Origin: Phoronis australis
Taxonomy: Eukaryota; Phoronida; Phoronidae
Assembly (NCBI GenBank): GCA_002633005.1
Contig: NMRA01000108.1
Coordinates: 364,500-424,499, forward strand
DNA: 60,000 bases
Direction of reading: 5' to 3'
Every line of letters starts with the position of its first letter. The first letter of the stretch is position 1. The notes under the pieces were generated by a model, which did no database searches, was not told the DNA's origin, and worked only from the letters and a program-made list of their open reading frames with translations. The translations under genes and the position numbers were made by a program. Below, one piece after another: positions 45,952-57,937 of the stretch.

Positions 45952-47697
45952 ATGACTACATCCAACACAACTTTAACAAGTTTATGGGTCGATGACGGTG
46001 AGTATTCATTGTTTACTTGGTGAATCGCGCACCTGTGGCTGTGTTCAGATGCGATTGCGATGGGCATTTAAAAAGTGACCCCTGTGTTAAAATGTCATTG
46101 TTTTCTCTCTGATGTTTTGTCACTGACGTAGCTTACAATCTCGCAGATGGTATGTTTAAACTGAAGTAAGAGCTAGAAGGAATACCTCATTTTTGTTCTG
46201 TACTTATGCACTTCCAGTTCTGGGCTTGGAACTGTCTAATTTACTTGCTAATTTGCTAAACGCTTTTGGTGTTCTGCTGGCCATTTTGTTTTTGAGATAC
46301 ACATAATTTCCAAAATCTGAGCTACAGTCTGAGCCTGAGGTGCTTTTGTATTTGCAAAACACCCGTGGGACTCTAGGCGAATCCACCGCCGGCTTACTGG
46401 CTAACTAGAGACCATGCAACTGACTAGCGGGACACTTGGTCTTGGGTTGAGAAAGCATTGCTTTTAGGCCTACCTAATGTAATGTAAAGCACTAGTTCTT
46501 ACCCATAATTAAACATTTCATATTCACACACCAATCACTTCATGGCAAGCCATTTTGCTGCCAATCTTTTCACTCACTTGCTTTGTTGTGGTCTTACGTG
46601 ATCTCTCTTTTCTCGCAAGAAACTTGTTTTTAATGGTTTCCAACCCTGGCCCTGGTATTGTATTCATCGTGAAGTCAGGGACCAGGATGTAATCTTGAAA
46701 GTCCAATCAGCTTTACCAATGACATTTCAAATGAATTTGTACTGAATTATGCTATGTAAATGGTTCTATTTTGAGTCCGGCTAGACCCTATGCTCTTATC
46801 TTGTACTGGTTATCAAGTCATAGAGCAAAGAGTCAAAATGCTTCATTTCACCGGTTTGTTGTTTCAGAGCCATTTTCAGAAACCAGGCCTTTTATGATAT
46901 TCAGATGTGATGTGATGTTGTTTTGTGTAATTTGAACTTCTCATGGTTAAATGTTGATTTGAGCTAATGTATTTCTGGTTGGTGAATTTCATTGTAAATA
47001 GTGATGCCCTACGGAGGGGGTGTCATGGTCCAAAAGCATAGTTCTAGATTGTCTGTTCAAAAATGCTGGTTAAATTTTCATGTTGAGCCTAAAATTCTAG
47101 GGTCTTTTTCTTGACACTTTTCAGTCGCATGTACAGTACTCCTGAATTTGTGACTTCCATTATTTTTTAGGTCAGTGTGAGTGCTTTTAGTGCTGCGATG
47201 GTCATTACGAATGAACCGTTTATCAGTAGAAAATTTTTATGGATTTTGTCACAGTGTTTTTTGTCAATAGTAAGGTACTATGGGCTACAGTGCTTGTGTT
47301 TTATCTTTCTGAGATCATGATCAGCAGTTTTGCAGTCTAAAGGTTGGTGCGTCCTGTATAGGGACTTGGATTGTCTACACCAAAGCTGATGAAAAATCTC
47401 ATATTAACTTCACTGTTTGTATGGCATTGCCACAAGTGGATTTAATCTTGTGGGAATGGGTCTTGAAGCTTTTACAGATTTTCCGCGAGAACAACATTGA
47501 TGATCTATATAGAGTAGTCCCACAAATTGTGATTTTTCCCCAGCAGATTTGACACATTGTGTGAATTTTTTCTCGTTTCAGTTCATAGAAGTCCACTCAA
47601 AAGTCCACAGTCAACGCCGTCTAAACATGGTGCAGAAATAAATAACGAGTTTGCCAAGTATTACAAGGATTCTGGTCTTGGTAGCATTGCTCAGGAG
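45952..47697 (+). CDS. Unrecognised gene, first two coding exons (5-prime part)
   Basis: Exon 1 (45952-45997) starts MTTSNTTLTSLWVDD and ends in phase 1 with a strong donor, G|GTGAGT. Exon 2 (47582-47697) follows a TTCTCGTTTCAG acceptor and joins in frame as HRSPLKSPQSTPSKHG, then EINNEFAKYYKDSGLGSIAQE. It ends in phase 0 at GAG|GTAACC. Two exons with matching phase and clean signals make a real gene likely. The 54 visible residues are Ser/Thr/Pro-rich, with SP and TP sites and a Trp-Val-Asp-Asp patch. I do not recognise the family. No third exon could be identified up to 60000, so the gene probably continues through a long intron or beyond the window. Confidence 0.6.
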
Positions 47698-49686
47698 GTA
47701 ACCATTGTATTTCTATACTAAAATTACATGCATAGAAAAAATACACTATCAGTGACATCATGACCAAATTTCACCTGATATGAATTTTCTTGCAACATCG
47801 ACTTTTAGCTATGCTACCCAAGCATGGGACTGTGACGGCTGAGGTGGATACGAACTTTCTTGGGGCCGATCTCAAATAAGCAACGCTATCGCCGACAGCT
47901 TCTCGTGAACACATACTTTTAACACGTCAGATTGGTGTTAATCTGTTTGTACATTCTGTCTTTCCCCCATATCTGTCTTTGGGTAAACATTTGTTTTTTA
48001 CTTTGGCTTTTTATCTTGAGACTGAAGCTTATGGAAACCTTAAAACAAATTTAATATTTAAATAGCAATTTTGAGTTTCATGCTGTGAACTTAAGTGGAG
48101 TTAAAAATCCTCATTACGTACGCTGTTCTTTGATTTCTTAAAAACTGGAGCCATACTGTACGTTCTTTGGTTTCGAAAAGTATCATTGAAAAACTTAGTT
48201 GTTCTTTCTACATTAAGTAAAACAAGTAATTACCGAAAACTGGTCTTTTTCAAACCCAAATTGAACCGTTTTTCATTTTTCAAAAGCTGCTAATGTTGTG
48301 TGGCCACAAGTTGTCAAAACATTGTTTGGTGGCAGCTGTGGTATTGAACATAAAACCAACGACACATTTAATTTGCGCAGTTAACCTTTTACATGAATAA
48401 ACATTTAATGAAACTTCACTTGTCCACCACATTGTCTTCTGATTTGGTGAAAATCGTCAATAAAAATCTTTGATTTGACCTGGTGTGTCCATACATACTG
48501 TAGGTGGCCTCATGTGTCCAATAACAGACATCTGACATGATCTCTTTAGTGTCGAGAAAGCACAAAAGCGACTCCCCTCTGTTCTAGCCTCAGATTTTGT
48601 GGGGCAAGTCAGGCCAAGTTGGGAAAGTCAGAGTACAGCTTTTTTTGTCTGCAAATACTTTGTGAACTGTTTGAGATTTTTAGTGAGCCATTGGAACATC
48701 CACTGCTCAACAGTGAAAATTTCAGGGCCCTCGTTTATCCTGTGCCTTCTGGGAAGGGCATATTTCGGGGTAAGGGGAAAATTCTACTTCCCTATCACCA
48801 TCAATAGCACCCTTATCCTGTTGCAAGCCCTCATAGGCTCAAATAACCAAAATTAACATTTTGTGCTCTTTCGAATTTTCACCTGTTCGAGAATTGCGCG
48901 TCTTTTTTCAATATTTTTCAGAGGGTAATGAGGTTGAAAATAGGGGATTGATCAATGTTTTGAAAAAATGAGGAAGTAAATGTCACTGAGATTTAATCTG
49001 GCAATTAAGTTGATCAGGAGGGCTCGGTTACACCCAGTCTGCCTATTTGATGGTCCTGTGACAAAATATTGTTTAACTTGGGCAACTTGAGGTGCTTGAC
49101 CTGTGATTCTTATCTAGTGTAATTTCTGTGCAGCCTTGTTTAAGTGGTGAAAACCTTACATCAATACATGGTGCACTTGTGTAATACTTTGTGTGATCAC
49201 ATAACCAAAATCCATTGAGTTTATTTTGAGTTAACCCTTGCCTAGATGCCCTGTTGTTGTGACACAGTTGTTCTTTTCTTGAAATCGCTCCCTTTGATTG
49301 AACATTTGCTAGTCGACAGTTTTCATCGTTATCCAAAGATGCGGGACCTGAGATTTGGTGAATAAGAAAAATTCAAATTAACGGAATTTTTTTGTATGTT
49401 TTATATTGTACATGAAAACTGGTTGTGGTCTGTGATCTGGGTACAAAAAATCCCTCGCATTCTCTAGTAGTGAGTTTGAATATGGTGTCCCCAGAAAAGT
49501 TTGAATCATTACCTATCAAATGACACCTCAATTTTTTGAAAACTCATTACTTCTTGTCTCATTTCAATTCCAAACAATTCAATACCAATCAAAAATGTGA
49601 AAAACAGGGGTCCGACAACTTTAACACTTCGCATTTCACACGACAGGGTTAATGTACGATGTCATGTGATGATGTCTAGAGCTGAT
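47698..49686. other. Intron or intergenic, nothing firm
   Basis: No exon with both splice signals and coding character found. A diverged relative of the GGCCATATTGTGTCC core lies near 48415-48440. Confidence 0.3.
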
Positions 49687-49690
49687 TTAA

Positions 49691-50053
49691 AAGGATACCG
49701 AACCCGGTTATGGCCTTTTAACAGTTACTAACAATGACTTTCCCATCCAATTACCTGGAACAAAATAATGCTGTGTAACCATCGACAACCCTCAAAAGTT
49801 TGGAGGAAAGTTCGAAAACTCCTTTCAAAAGTCTGCTAATCGGGCAATTGTGACCTACGCTTCTAGCGAATTACACGACAACTGTGGGAAAAGACCACCC
49901 ACCGTGGAACCGTAATGTCCAATTTGAGAAAGGGTGTATGAGTTTTTAGTTGATGATTCCTGTTTTTATCTTTTACATTTGATGCCAATGATGCATTAGC
50001 ATATGACAGAAAGAGGTTTTGTTGAAATCATCAAAACGGGGTTTAGTATCCTT
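49691..50053 (+). mobile_element. piggyBac-like MITE, copy 2 with intact TTAA duplication
   Basis: The left end is AAGGATACCGAACCCGG. The right end, on the minus strand, is AAGGATACTAAACCCCG. Exact TTAA flanks both sides (49687-49690 and 50054-50057). It is 363 bp with no ORF. TTAA duplication is the hallmark of piggyBac transposition. The copy at 15091-15454 is inverted relative to this one. Confidence 0.9.
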
Positions 50054-50869
50054 TTAACTAACGAAAGCAAGTAATTTTAATTCATAATAATGGCTTGATT
50101 TTATGCTTTTGTTATCGATTCCTGTTTGTGGTGTGGCACGGCACGGTGTGTCTTTTTTGCTTACTGTCTGGTCCATCTTTGGGAATGCCTGGGGGAGAGG
50201 TTTTTATTTGTTGGTGTGCCTTGTCTGGCAGGAGATGTATGTCAGCTCAACATTGTCATTGGATCTTCTTGTTCATATTTGCACTGTTGACTAGCATGAT
50301 GTAGCTAACCCTCACACAGTGTGGGTGTTGGAATGTAAGGTGGGTGTGCACATTCTTGGTGGTAATGTCTAGTTGCAACCTGCAGGTGTCGTGGTGCTTC
50401 TGAACTTTACCCTGATGTTACTAAACTCTATTGGTATGCATGGTATGGGCACCTGATACCCATTCACGTGGTGGCACAGATGAATAAAAGTTTCTTTTTG
50501 ACATCTGAAAAAATTGCACAAAGCAGTTTGTCAGCATGGTTCCTGCGATGAAGCACCCATGTGATTACCCAAAATTCGAATGAAGAGATTTCTGCGGAAG
50601 AGGTGAGCTGGCGAAGCGATGTGGAGTTGAGCGGGATAATGTGCAAGGATAGATATGCTGGTGTTATGATACTGTGTGATGCAACATCGTTAAGTGATTA
50701 ACTGTATTACCAGTCAACTGACACTGTTTCCTCAAGTCACATCCTCAGTTTTACTTTTCTATCAGGGTTGCCATCAAATAAGCTTTCAGAGCCAATATCG
50801 TTAGGTTTCTAATTTTCTTTATCGTCAGCAATGTGAAATAAATTAAGGGCATTTTTTTCAAGTTAAATC

Positions 50870-51120
50870 CAGGACTAGGGAAGCGCCGACGTAAACTTTG
50901 AAGTTAACTGTGTTTCGCATTAGCTTCGTTAGTTAACAAACATGGGAGTTATCGCTAATGGGTGACAGCATCATTATCAAAGTTATCGTGAGATGGCGTA
51001 ATATGACCTTCACCCTTTGTTACAGCCGTGACCCTTGCCAATAACTTTGATGGACACCAAAATTGAGTGTTCCCACTGTTGAAACCAGTGACGTGTTGAC
51101 ACTTCGGTGTTAAATGTACT
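50870..51120. repeat. Possible inverted-repeat element
   Basis: ATCAAAGTTAT near 50977 and ATAACTTTGAT near 51041 form an 11-bp inverted pair. The stretch GACGTAAAC...AGTTAACTG at about 50888 recurs at about 56001. Confidence 0.4.
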
Positions 51121-52164
51121 CCGTTCCTGCAAAGTAAACTTGAGCTGTTAGATTTGATCCTCCTGTGTCGAATTTAAATTTTCCTACTGCCTGATGATAC
51201 ACCTTGACATTAGTGGGAAGGACCTTTAAATTAGCATGGTAAACGTAATTTATTGTGCACTGCCTCTGTCCAGCTAGTTCAGTGCCCCTTGATGGATTGT
51301 TGATGCTGCTGAAGTCCTCAATGGTCTTTCAGTACCTATCCTTTAATTAAGATGTATAGTTCAAGGAGTCCATAGATAGGTGATGATCACCTATATTGGC
51401 TGTGTATGATGTGATCCAAAGAAAGCCGTTGTTCGAAGTGGTTTCTGTAATTCTTTGCCTGTTTGGTGCTCTGGTATGACGGACATGTGAAACTTGATTT
51501 TGTTGTCAGATTTATTGGCAAAAATAAAGATTAAGAAATTTTTAATCTATTATTTGCGTTGCTTGGAATGTGGAAATTTTTTGAACCAATATTTGGTAAA
51601 AATGTATCTATATTATTTACAGCATGGTAAGTTGTCCTTAAAAATAGAAAATGGCAATTTTCGCATTTACTTTGATGCGATGTCTAAAATGTTAGGATAA
51701 ACAGCATTGCTTTGCAGTAGTAGTTGTATATTTCAATGGTGTGGTCCTTTAATTTATTATTCATCACCTTGCTATTTCTCAAATGTCATGTTATTTTCTC
51801 ATTCCATCAGCATTAGTCTAAAAATGCCTGGACAGCTGCTGGTTGGTCAGTTGTTCCAAAACGTGTGTGTTGTAATTTTCGTGTCATTCTTCAGATTCCC
51901 TGTGTTACAGTCAGTCATATGAATTTCAAAAACATGCAAATTAGCCAGAAACGGCCTGTGACATGCCTGTTTTTTTAATGACTTTTGCATGGGATCTACT
52001 ACATACGCAATTCATGCAGCTGTGATTTTACTAAGGAGTAAGAATAGGCTTCGGATCTTAGTAGTTGGTAGTTGGTCGTTAGTAATGAATGAACTCGGTG
52101 AGCTTTGTGCCTGGTTTCTTGCTTTAAAACCCCAAATAGGTCAATAGGCTGTGTTCTTCGACCA

Positions 52165-52340
52165 GCCCTTTTCATACTAACGTTGACACGTCGATGTTTT
52201 GGGGGAGTTGCAGTCAGTATGAACTGTTAACTTCGTTCTTGGATTGAAGTTATTAGCGCCAGTTAACTTCGCAGTAAACAGGTGGATTTAACAGTGGAGC
52301 ATCGACGCTCTGGTGTGGTATGAACGGTCAACTCTGGTCT
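52165..52340. repeat. Possible MITE with internal inverted words
   Basis: The left side has CCCTTTTCATACTAACGTTGAC and CGTCGATG. The right side has CATCGACG and then TATGAACGGTCAAC, largely the inverse. A similar start, GGCCCTTTCATATTGAC, occurs at 55961. The boundaries are uncertain. Confidence 0.45.
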
Positions 52341-52639
52341 CATCCAAGTTATCTCCAGGGGCCACTGCTATCGTCAACAATTGAAATGTGTAATGCCATG
52401 GGGTTCTTATTCTATTTCGTCACTTTCGGCATTAAGTAAGATTGTACCTTTCGTGTTATGTTGCACCACATCTTAAACACATGGTCAGTCATCTCTCTCG
52501 ATTGCATTGTTTGAAGAATAGATGTCTACTTTCCGACCTGTTTAACTTTATATTTTTATTTTTTCATTTCTTGTATTTGTATGCTGTACTGTACTGCTGA
52601 CAGTACAGAAAAAAAACAGAAAAAAATCTTTTACCCATA

Positions 52640-53280
52640 ATTCTCAGCATGTAGTGTGGGACTGTGATGGTGGAGCAGATGATTACCCTGGGCAAAGCGA
52701 GCCCTCTTTTCAACGGTCTCGGCAACAATGCGAGTCCTTGTGGAGACTCACTTCACGTGTAGACAATATTGATGCTGTGTACTATGATGGCGAGCAGGGT
52801 GATGACTGCTTTGAGGAGTCTTTGGACACGCATAAGCATAAAAGCTGTTGGTGATTCATCTGTATTTACCTCGATGGCTAAACGCTTCAAAGCTACGGAG
52901 GCTCGTGGCACTCTAGTTTGATTCAACCTTGGCCAAAAATGTAATGGATCTGTTGAAAAATGGGGATGAACGAGGAACAGATTAGTGAACTGACTAAAGT
53001 GCTAACATTCCACCCTGCGATAATTACGAAGGAGTTGTTCTTGTTTGAGCTAGTCAGTTGATATAGGACATAATCCTGACACAAGTTCAGTCAGATGAAC
53101 GTAAAATGCAACTCATTCACAAGGCTATTGTTAAGGCCGCTACCCTTCTTTCTGAAGTCTGTCGATTCTCTGGCTGGGCAAACTTCTGACACAGCCAATC
53201 CGGATGGTGTCAAAGACTCGACCAGTGATGTGTTGGCCCTTCTGGCTCATGCCAACAGGAATGTCTTGATGTAAAGGCTG
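52640..53280 (+). pseudogene. Broken retroelement ORF (gag/ORF1-like, DIRS-type suspected)
   Basis: A run of coding-looking segments in shifting plus frames. First comes an acidic Asp/Glu/Ser-rich part. It is followed by SMAKRFKATE (near 52874), LAKNVMDLLKNG (near 52930) and CDNYEGVVLV (near 53017). Next are MQLIHKAIVKAATLL (near 53107) and LALLAHANRNVL (near 53236). This order recalls an uncharacterised ORF common in retroelements of cnidarians and lancelets that I associate with DIRS-like elements. At least two frameshifts and several stops make it inactive. No reverse transcriptase or recombinase follows. Confidence 0.6.
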
Positions 53281-53284
53281 TGTT

Positions 53285-53860
53285 GTTCCATCGGTCTTAC
53301 ATGAGTTGTGGTGTAACAGCATGTGTAACCCTGGTGTAACATAAGTGTAATAGTTAACCCAAGCTATGGAAATTGGAATTTTTCTCTTTACTTGGCCTGA
53401 ATAACATAAGTATGTACGAAAATAAGAATTGATATGCGATGTCATTTTCTTCTAATTGACACATGTCAGTATTATAATCAGAAAATGTTCCATTTAATTA
53501 ATATCCTGTCAACTGTTTTTGCCTCAACGCTTATCCCTCGGGGTTGAAAAAGAGCTGTTCAAATTAGTGCGATGTTAGGGTAGGAATACTTAATCGAACT
53601 GCTATGCGTACCACCATTTGTTGTATGGATGGAAAATAACATTCGCAAACAACTGTCTCAACTCTAGGGGAAAATTATCAAAAAAATCCAACACCCGCGA
53701 GTCTGTTTAGCAGGCGAAAAGATACACCAGGTGTAACAGCGGAAACGAGTTTTAACTTATTTAACACTTATCAAATACTGGTGTTACACTTTGGTGTTAC
53801 ACGTACCCTGGTGTTACACTGGTGTAACTTTGGTGTTACACTTACTCTGGTGTTGCAGCA
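53285..53860. repeat. Clustered TGGTGTTACAC / GTGTAAC repeats
   Basis: TGGTGTTACAC occurs at 53779, 53792 and 53809 and again near 53831. TGGTGTAAC-type words occur at 53290-53345, 53730 and 53819. Direct and inverted copies together can form small hairpins. Confidence 0.7.
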
Positions 53861-53869
53861 ACACTCAAC

Positions 53870-56220
53870 TTGAACTGACAGGTCGATAGTCTCTGCTTTT
53901 GATGCAGACCACTTACCAGTGTGACATTTGACTGACTTCTTTGCTCAGATTAGACAGTGATTCATGTGCCTAGTAACTACTGACGGAGTCCATGCTGCTG
54001 AAGATTGAGCTCAATATCTTGGTAGTACATCAGTTGCTGTTTTAAATCATGAAAAATTATGCGTATATATGGCTGCAAAATGTGGTTCGGTGGCCAAATA
54101 GAACGTGAAGGCTCTGGTCGGTGGTTGGAAGCTTTGAACTGGAAGGTGCCATGGTAGAATATCGGAAGTATGTCGAGCTGCAAAACATTTTGCAAGGTCT
54201 GGCAACGTTTTGTAGACATGAGACACAAGAAATCTTCTCTTATGTAACAGAAGCCATGAATTCTAATTCTTGTGAAAGAGTCGCCTTTCACTTGCGTGAT
54301 TTCGTGTGACCTTTCGAGATACTTTTGTCTACAGACCTCAGTCCTGATGTGCACCCAATCGGTGGTTTCCGGAAAACAGTCTACTAAAATGAATTGTATG
54401 GACGCGGCAGAGAGTCAGACATGAGCTCCCAAGGGTTGCAATTTGGTCCTAAGTGTTTATTGTACTCATCTGGTTAAAGCCCATGCTTGGTTTACCACCA
54501 AATGATGAAATATCTATAGTTTTTGTGTTTTATTTGACTTGTACGCTTGTCTTGACGGGTGTACCTTAATCAACCACTAGGGTAAATGTTTAGCCCTAAC
54601 TTGAAAAAAAATATTTTTCAACGCCCGCACTTGCTTAACATGACCACTTCATTTTTTAGTTTCCCAGGTTTTGTCCTCTTGGCATTATATCCAGCATGAG
54701 GGAGAATTGGATAATGTATTTTTCATTAGAACATGCGGCATTCTTGTGCCGGCCGGTTTCTCTGGTGTGCAAACCGCAGCAGCTCTTTTACTCAACTGTC
54801 TGCTTGTTCCATCCAGGGGAACAGTGTGTTGGGTCTAGCAATTATTGCTTTTATTTTACCTTCCTTTGTGTATTGGCTATGTTCTGCACATATTTCACCA
54901 ATTGTGAACTGTTGAGACTACACACCACTCCTGCCCCATTCATTCATGCCATAATTCATTTGTGTGCTCAATGGAAGCCCTTTTTGTCAATGAACAGCCC
55001 CACTTGTGATTTATTGCCTATTCAGAGGTGAATGCCAACAGGGGCCTGGCCCCAGGCAAAGGGACCTAACTAGCAAGTTGTTGGTGCACTTTTTATGTAA
55101 TGGTTATCGTAAGAGCAAATTTGAATGCCTCTTAACTTAAGTATTTCTATCCCTTGCTGCAGAATACAGAGTAAATTTAGCCGTTAATATCTCAAACCTT
55201 ATTCACAAAATTGGCCATTTTTACAATATTTCACATATGTTTAGCAAAGAGTCATTCCACATGAAATCACCCAGAGGTTGTCGGGTCGCCATCTCAGAAT
55301 TGGATGAAAATTTACTGAGATGTTAATCATGGTACATAATGATTACCTGCAAAATTTTATTCACCTAAGTTGAAGGGTCTCCGAGATACTTTGAAGTTAC
55401 TTATCCTCATTCTCAGGGAACTTCAAATACGAAATTCATACCGTGTAAGAAAAAAGATTTAGCAGAACCACCTTGGAACTGTACAACGGCGTGGTCATTT
55501 GTTTGCTACTTATCGGAGGTCAAAAGTTACGGAGCTGTCACTCAAATCGAATCTCCTGCCAGGCAGAAACATGCCGGGGAAGCCAAAACAGTGTTGATCC
55601 CGAGAGAGTTTTGTGTTTGCATGCGTATGACCATTGAGAACGAATGCTACGAGTCGCCTCACGCCTCTGTGCCTTGTGTTCACGAACACAGCAAGTTGCA
55701 GAAAGTGAAAAATCCTCACCCAAATTCCTTAATTTGGGTAATTTGACATTTCACTGTTTCGATCTCATGCTCACTTCCGCACATGCAACTTTTTATACCC
55801 TAATACTGAGTCGAACTCAATTTTCAAGACTGCTATGGCTCGCGGCTTGTGTAGAACAAAACACAATAACGGGGACCGGATCCACTGATGCCGTCTCACA
55901 AATATTTTTGCATTGTTTTCTTGATTAAAAGTACACAAATTGAAGAAGACATACTAAAGGCCCTTTCATATTGACTTAACTCCGGTCTGAGCGCAGCGTC
56001 GACGTAAACAGCGCAGTTAACTGGACCATTCATACTGGCTTCGGCACTCACACACATACACACATACAACTCTTTGGCATTGTGACTTTACCATAGCGTC
56101 GCGTTACGCAATTTCTAATTCTGGTGTGAAAGACTAGCCGTAACTTTTTTCCAAGAGGATCAGTTGTCACGGTGCTAGTTGCTCCATTTAAGCCACATGT
56201 ACGCGACATTAGATCACAAA
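53870..56220. other. No gene recognised
   Basis: Open frames on both strands (for example 53977-54354 minus and 54696-55031 plus) lack splice context and family resemblance. Confidence 0.3.
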
Positions 56221-56224
56221 GTGG

Positions 56225-56480
56225 ACCAGCATGAGTTATTTGCCTAAAGACTGTCTGCGCATGCTCGCATAAACAATAGCGAACGTCCAAATCACGTGGA
56301 ATGCCAGCGGATCACCTGTATATATGCTATAGCGCAAGCGCATTGAAAGATGATCCCTTTCCGCCCTGCCCCAGTTGTGTTTAGACATGTAGTTGACAGT
56401 GGAGCAACTGATCGAGTGCAGCAAGATCTACCTCTCAAACCGGCATCAAAGATGGCTGCCGCGGTATTAACTTGCTCCGT
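56225..56480. promoter_or_regulatory. Promoter-like motif cluster
   Basis: CTGCGCATGC (NRF1-like, about 56257) and ATCACGTG (E-box, about 56291) precede AAGATGGCTGCCGCGG (YY1-like, about 56448). The last overlaps an ATG with good context, but the ORF from it has only about 34 codons. This could be an alternative promoter or a non-coding TSS. Confidence 0.35.
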
Positions 56481-57691
56481 GTCAATCGTATTTACATACA
56501 CAGTTGCGCCTGATCAGCTGTTCCGCTGTCTCTGGTGTAAGTGTGGTTCGAGTTGAGTTGGACATGTGGTGACGTTTCTGCGTGAATTGTTAGAACAGCC
56601 CATTGCACAACAGTGGCAATTGGATGTCATGACGGTTGCAAAAATTAACACAAACGCTAGGAAATATCCCATTGCATGAATGACAAAGCCTAGTTCATTA
56701 AGTCACCAATATCTTAACTGCTGTGAAGGAATGATTATGAGTCTACAGTTATTAGGAAACACTTTGGAACCGGTATAGTGTGCCTAGGTGTGTGGGCTGG
56801 ACACTGACTCCTGCCCATAGGGGTTCAAGACAATAACATTCCTCAGGCTTGGTGTTGGCTTGGTTTGTAAACAAGGCTGTGTTCAGTGTGTACTGAGAAA
56901 GCAGGAAGCAGAATCTCCTAATTTCTCAGGGTTGTTGCACATACCGTACTTGTCGGGGCTCATGCCCATGCTCAGTGTATTACCTACCCCCCCCCCCCCN
57001 CAACCGAACTTATAAGACCGAAACTCTTAAAAATTCCTGTATATTTGTGAACGCCAGAATGTACACAACTTCTTTACCTTAGGGATGATCAATCAGTTTT
57101 GGTGAAATCATGCCTTATCCAGAATGTAAATGTCTACACTCGCTCTTTACTAAAGGAGACGTGAAATGGTTCTTTTGGCTCTTGCGCATTCCATTGTTAT
57201 TGTACTTACGTGCAAAACTGATGGACGCATTCGCCTTAACAATGTGTGGCAATTGTGTAATGTTTGCGATAGGTTATTTAAAGATATGCTATGTAAAAAG
57301 CTGGATCAGGATACTAAACATCTGTGTATAGTCACTCCCATTTTAGATAGTAAGTTCCTTACTGCATACTCTACAATACGCCATTTTGATTGATTCCTGC
57401 ATGCGAAGCCCCAACGTCAGTGTAGTTACCTGACCTTTTGGCTACGCAACCACCTCCGTTCGTTTTTATGCGCCCATGCTCAGCCTTCTACCACATGGCT
57501 TTTGAGTTACCCTGGTCAATAATCCGATGAGTGCGGTATTTTTGGGTGGCTTATGTATGTTTGCTTTTTGAAAAGGTCAAGATGTGGAGATGTATATCTC
57601 TAGAAGGGATTCTGCTAGCAAATGCTTGTTCTTGCAAGTTTTGTTTACTAGGTGAGCTTATTCACACTATTTTTGAAGTGAACCTAATCAT

Positions 57692-57937
57692 AAGGGCTTG
57701 GAATTTTCCTCTTTTAAGAGGATTTCCTCTTTTTGGTTTCAATTTGCTACTTTTTGATTTCCAGTTTCCTTTTTCGGCTCTTTTTATCATTATTTTGACT
57801 TCATGCTGGCAAAAACATTTGTTTCAGTTAACTTTTGAAACAAAAAGTATTTCTGTGACACAAGCCTATTTATTTGTGGCACAATATATCACTTCGAAAT
57901 TTTTCTTCTTTTTTGTCTTTGGTCATTCCAAGCCCTT
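57692..57937. mobile_element. MITE with AAGGGCTTGGAAT ends, copy 2 (hAT-like)
   Basis: The left end is AAGGGCTTGGAATTTTCC, and the right end reads AAGGGCTTGGAATGACC on the minus strand. Its left half aligns with the 9.6-kb copy (TTTTCC...GGATTTCC.CTTTTT...TGCT...TTTCC). It is 246 bp. A single open frame runs across it on the plus strand but is T-rich and not protein-like. Confidence 0.85.

Noticed and set aside
46204-46706. Two adjacent Lys/Ser-rich minus-strand ORFs in the intron of the 45.9-kb gene
   Set aside because: They look somewhat protein-like but have no start, splice or family support; possibly a repeat remnant.
52648-52854. Third exon of the 45.9-kb gene (HVVWDCDGG... in matching phase)
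   Set aside because: An AG precedes it and the phase fits, but the reading continues downstream as the broken retroelement ORF, so the match is probably chance.
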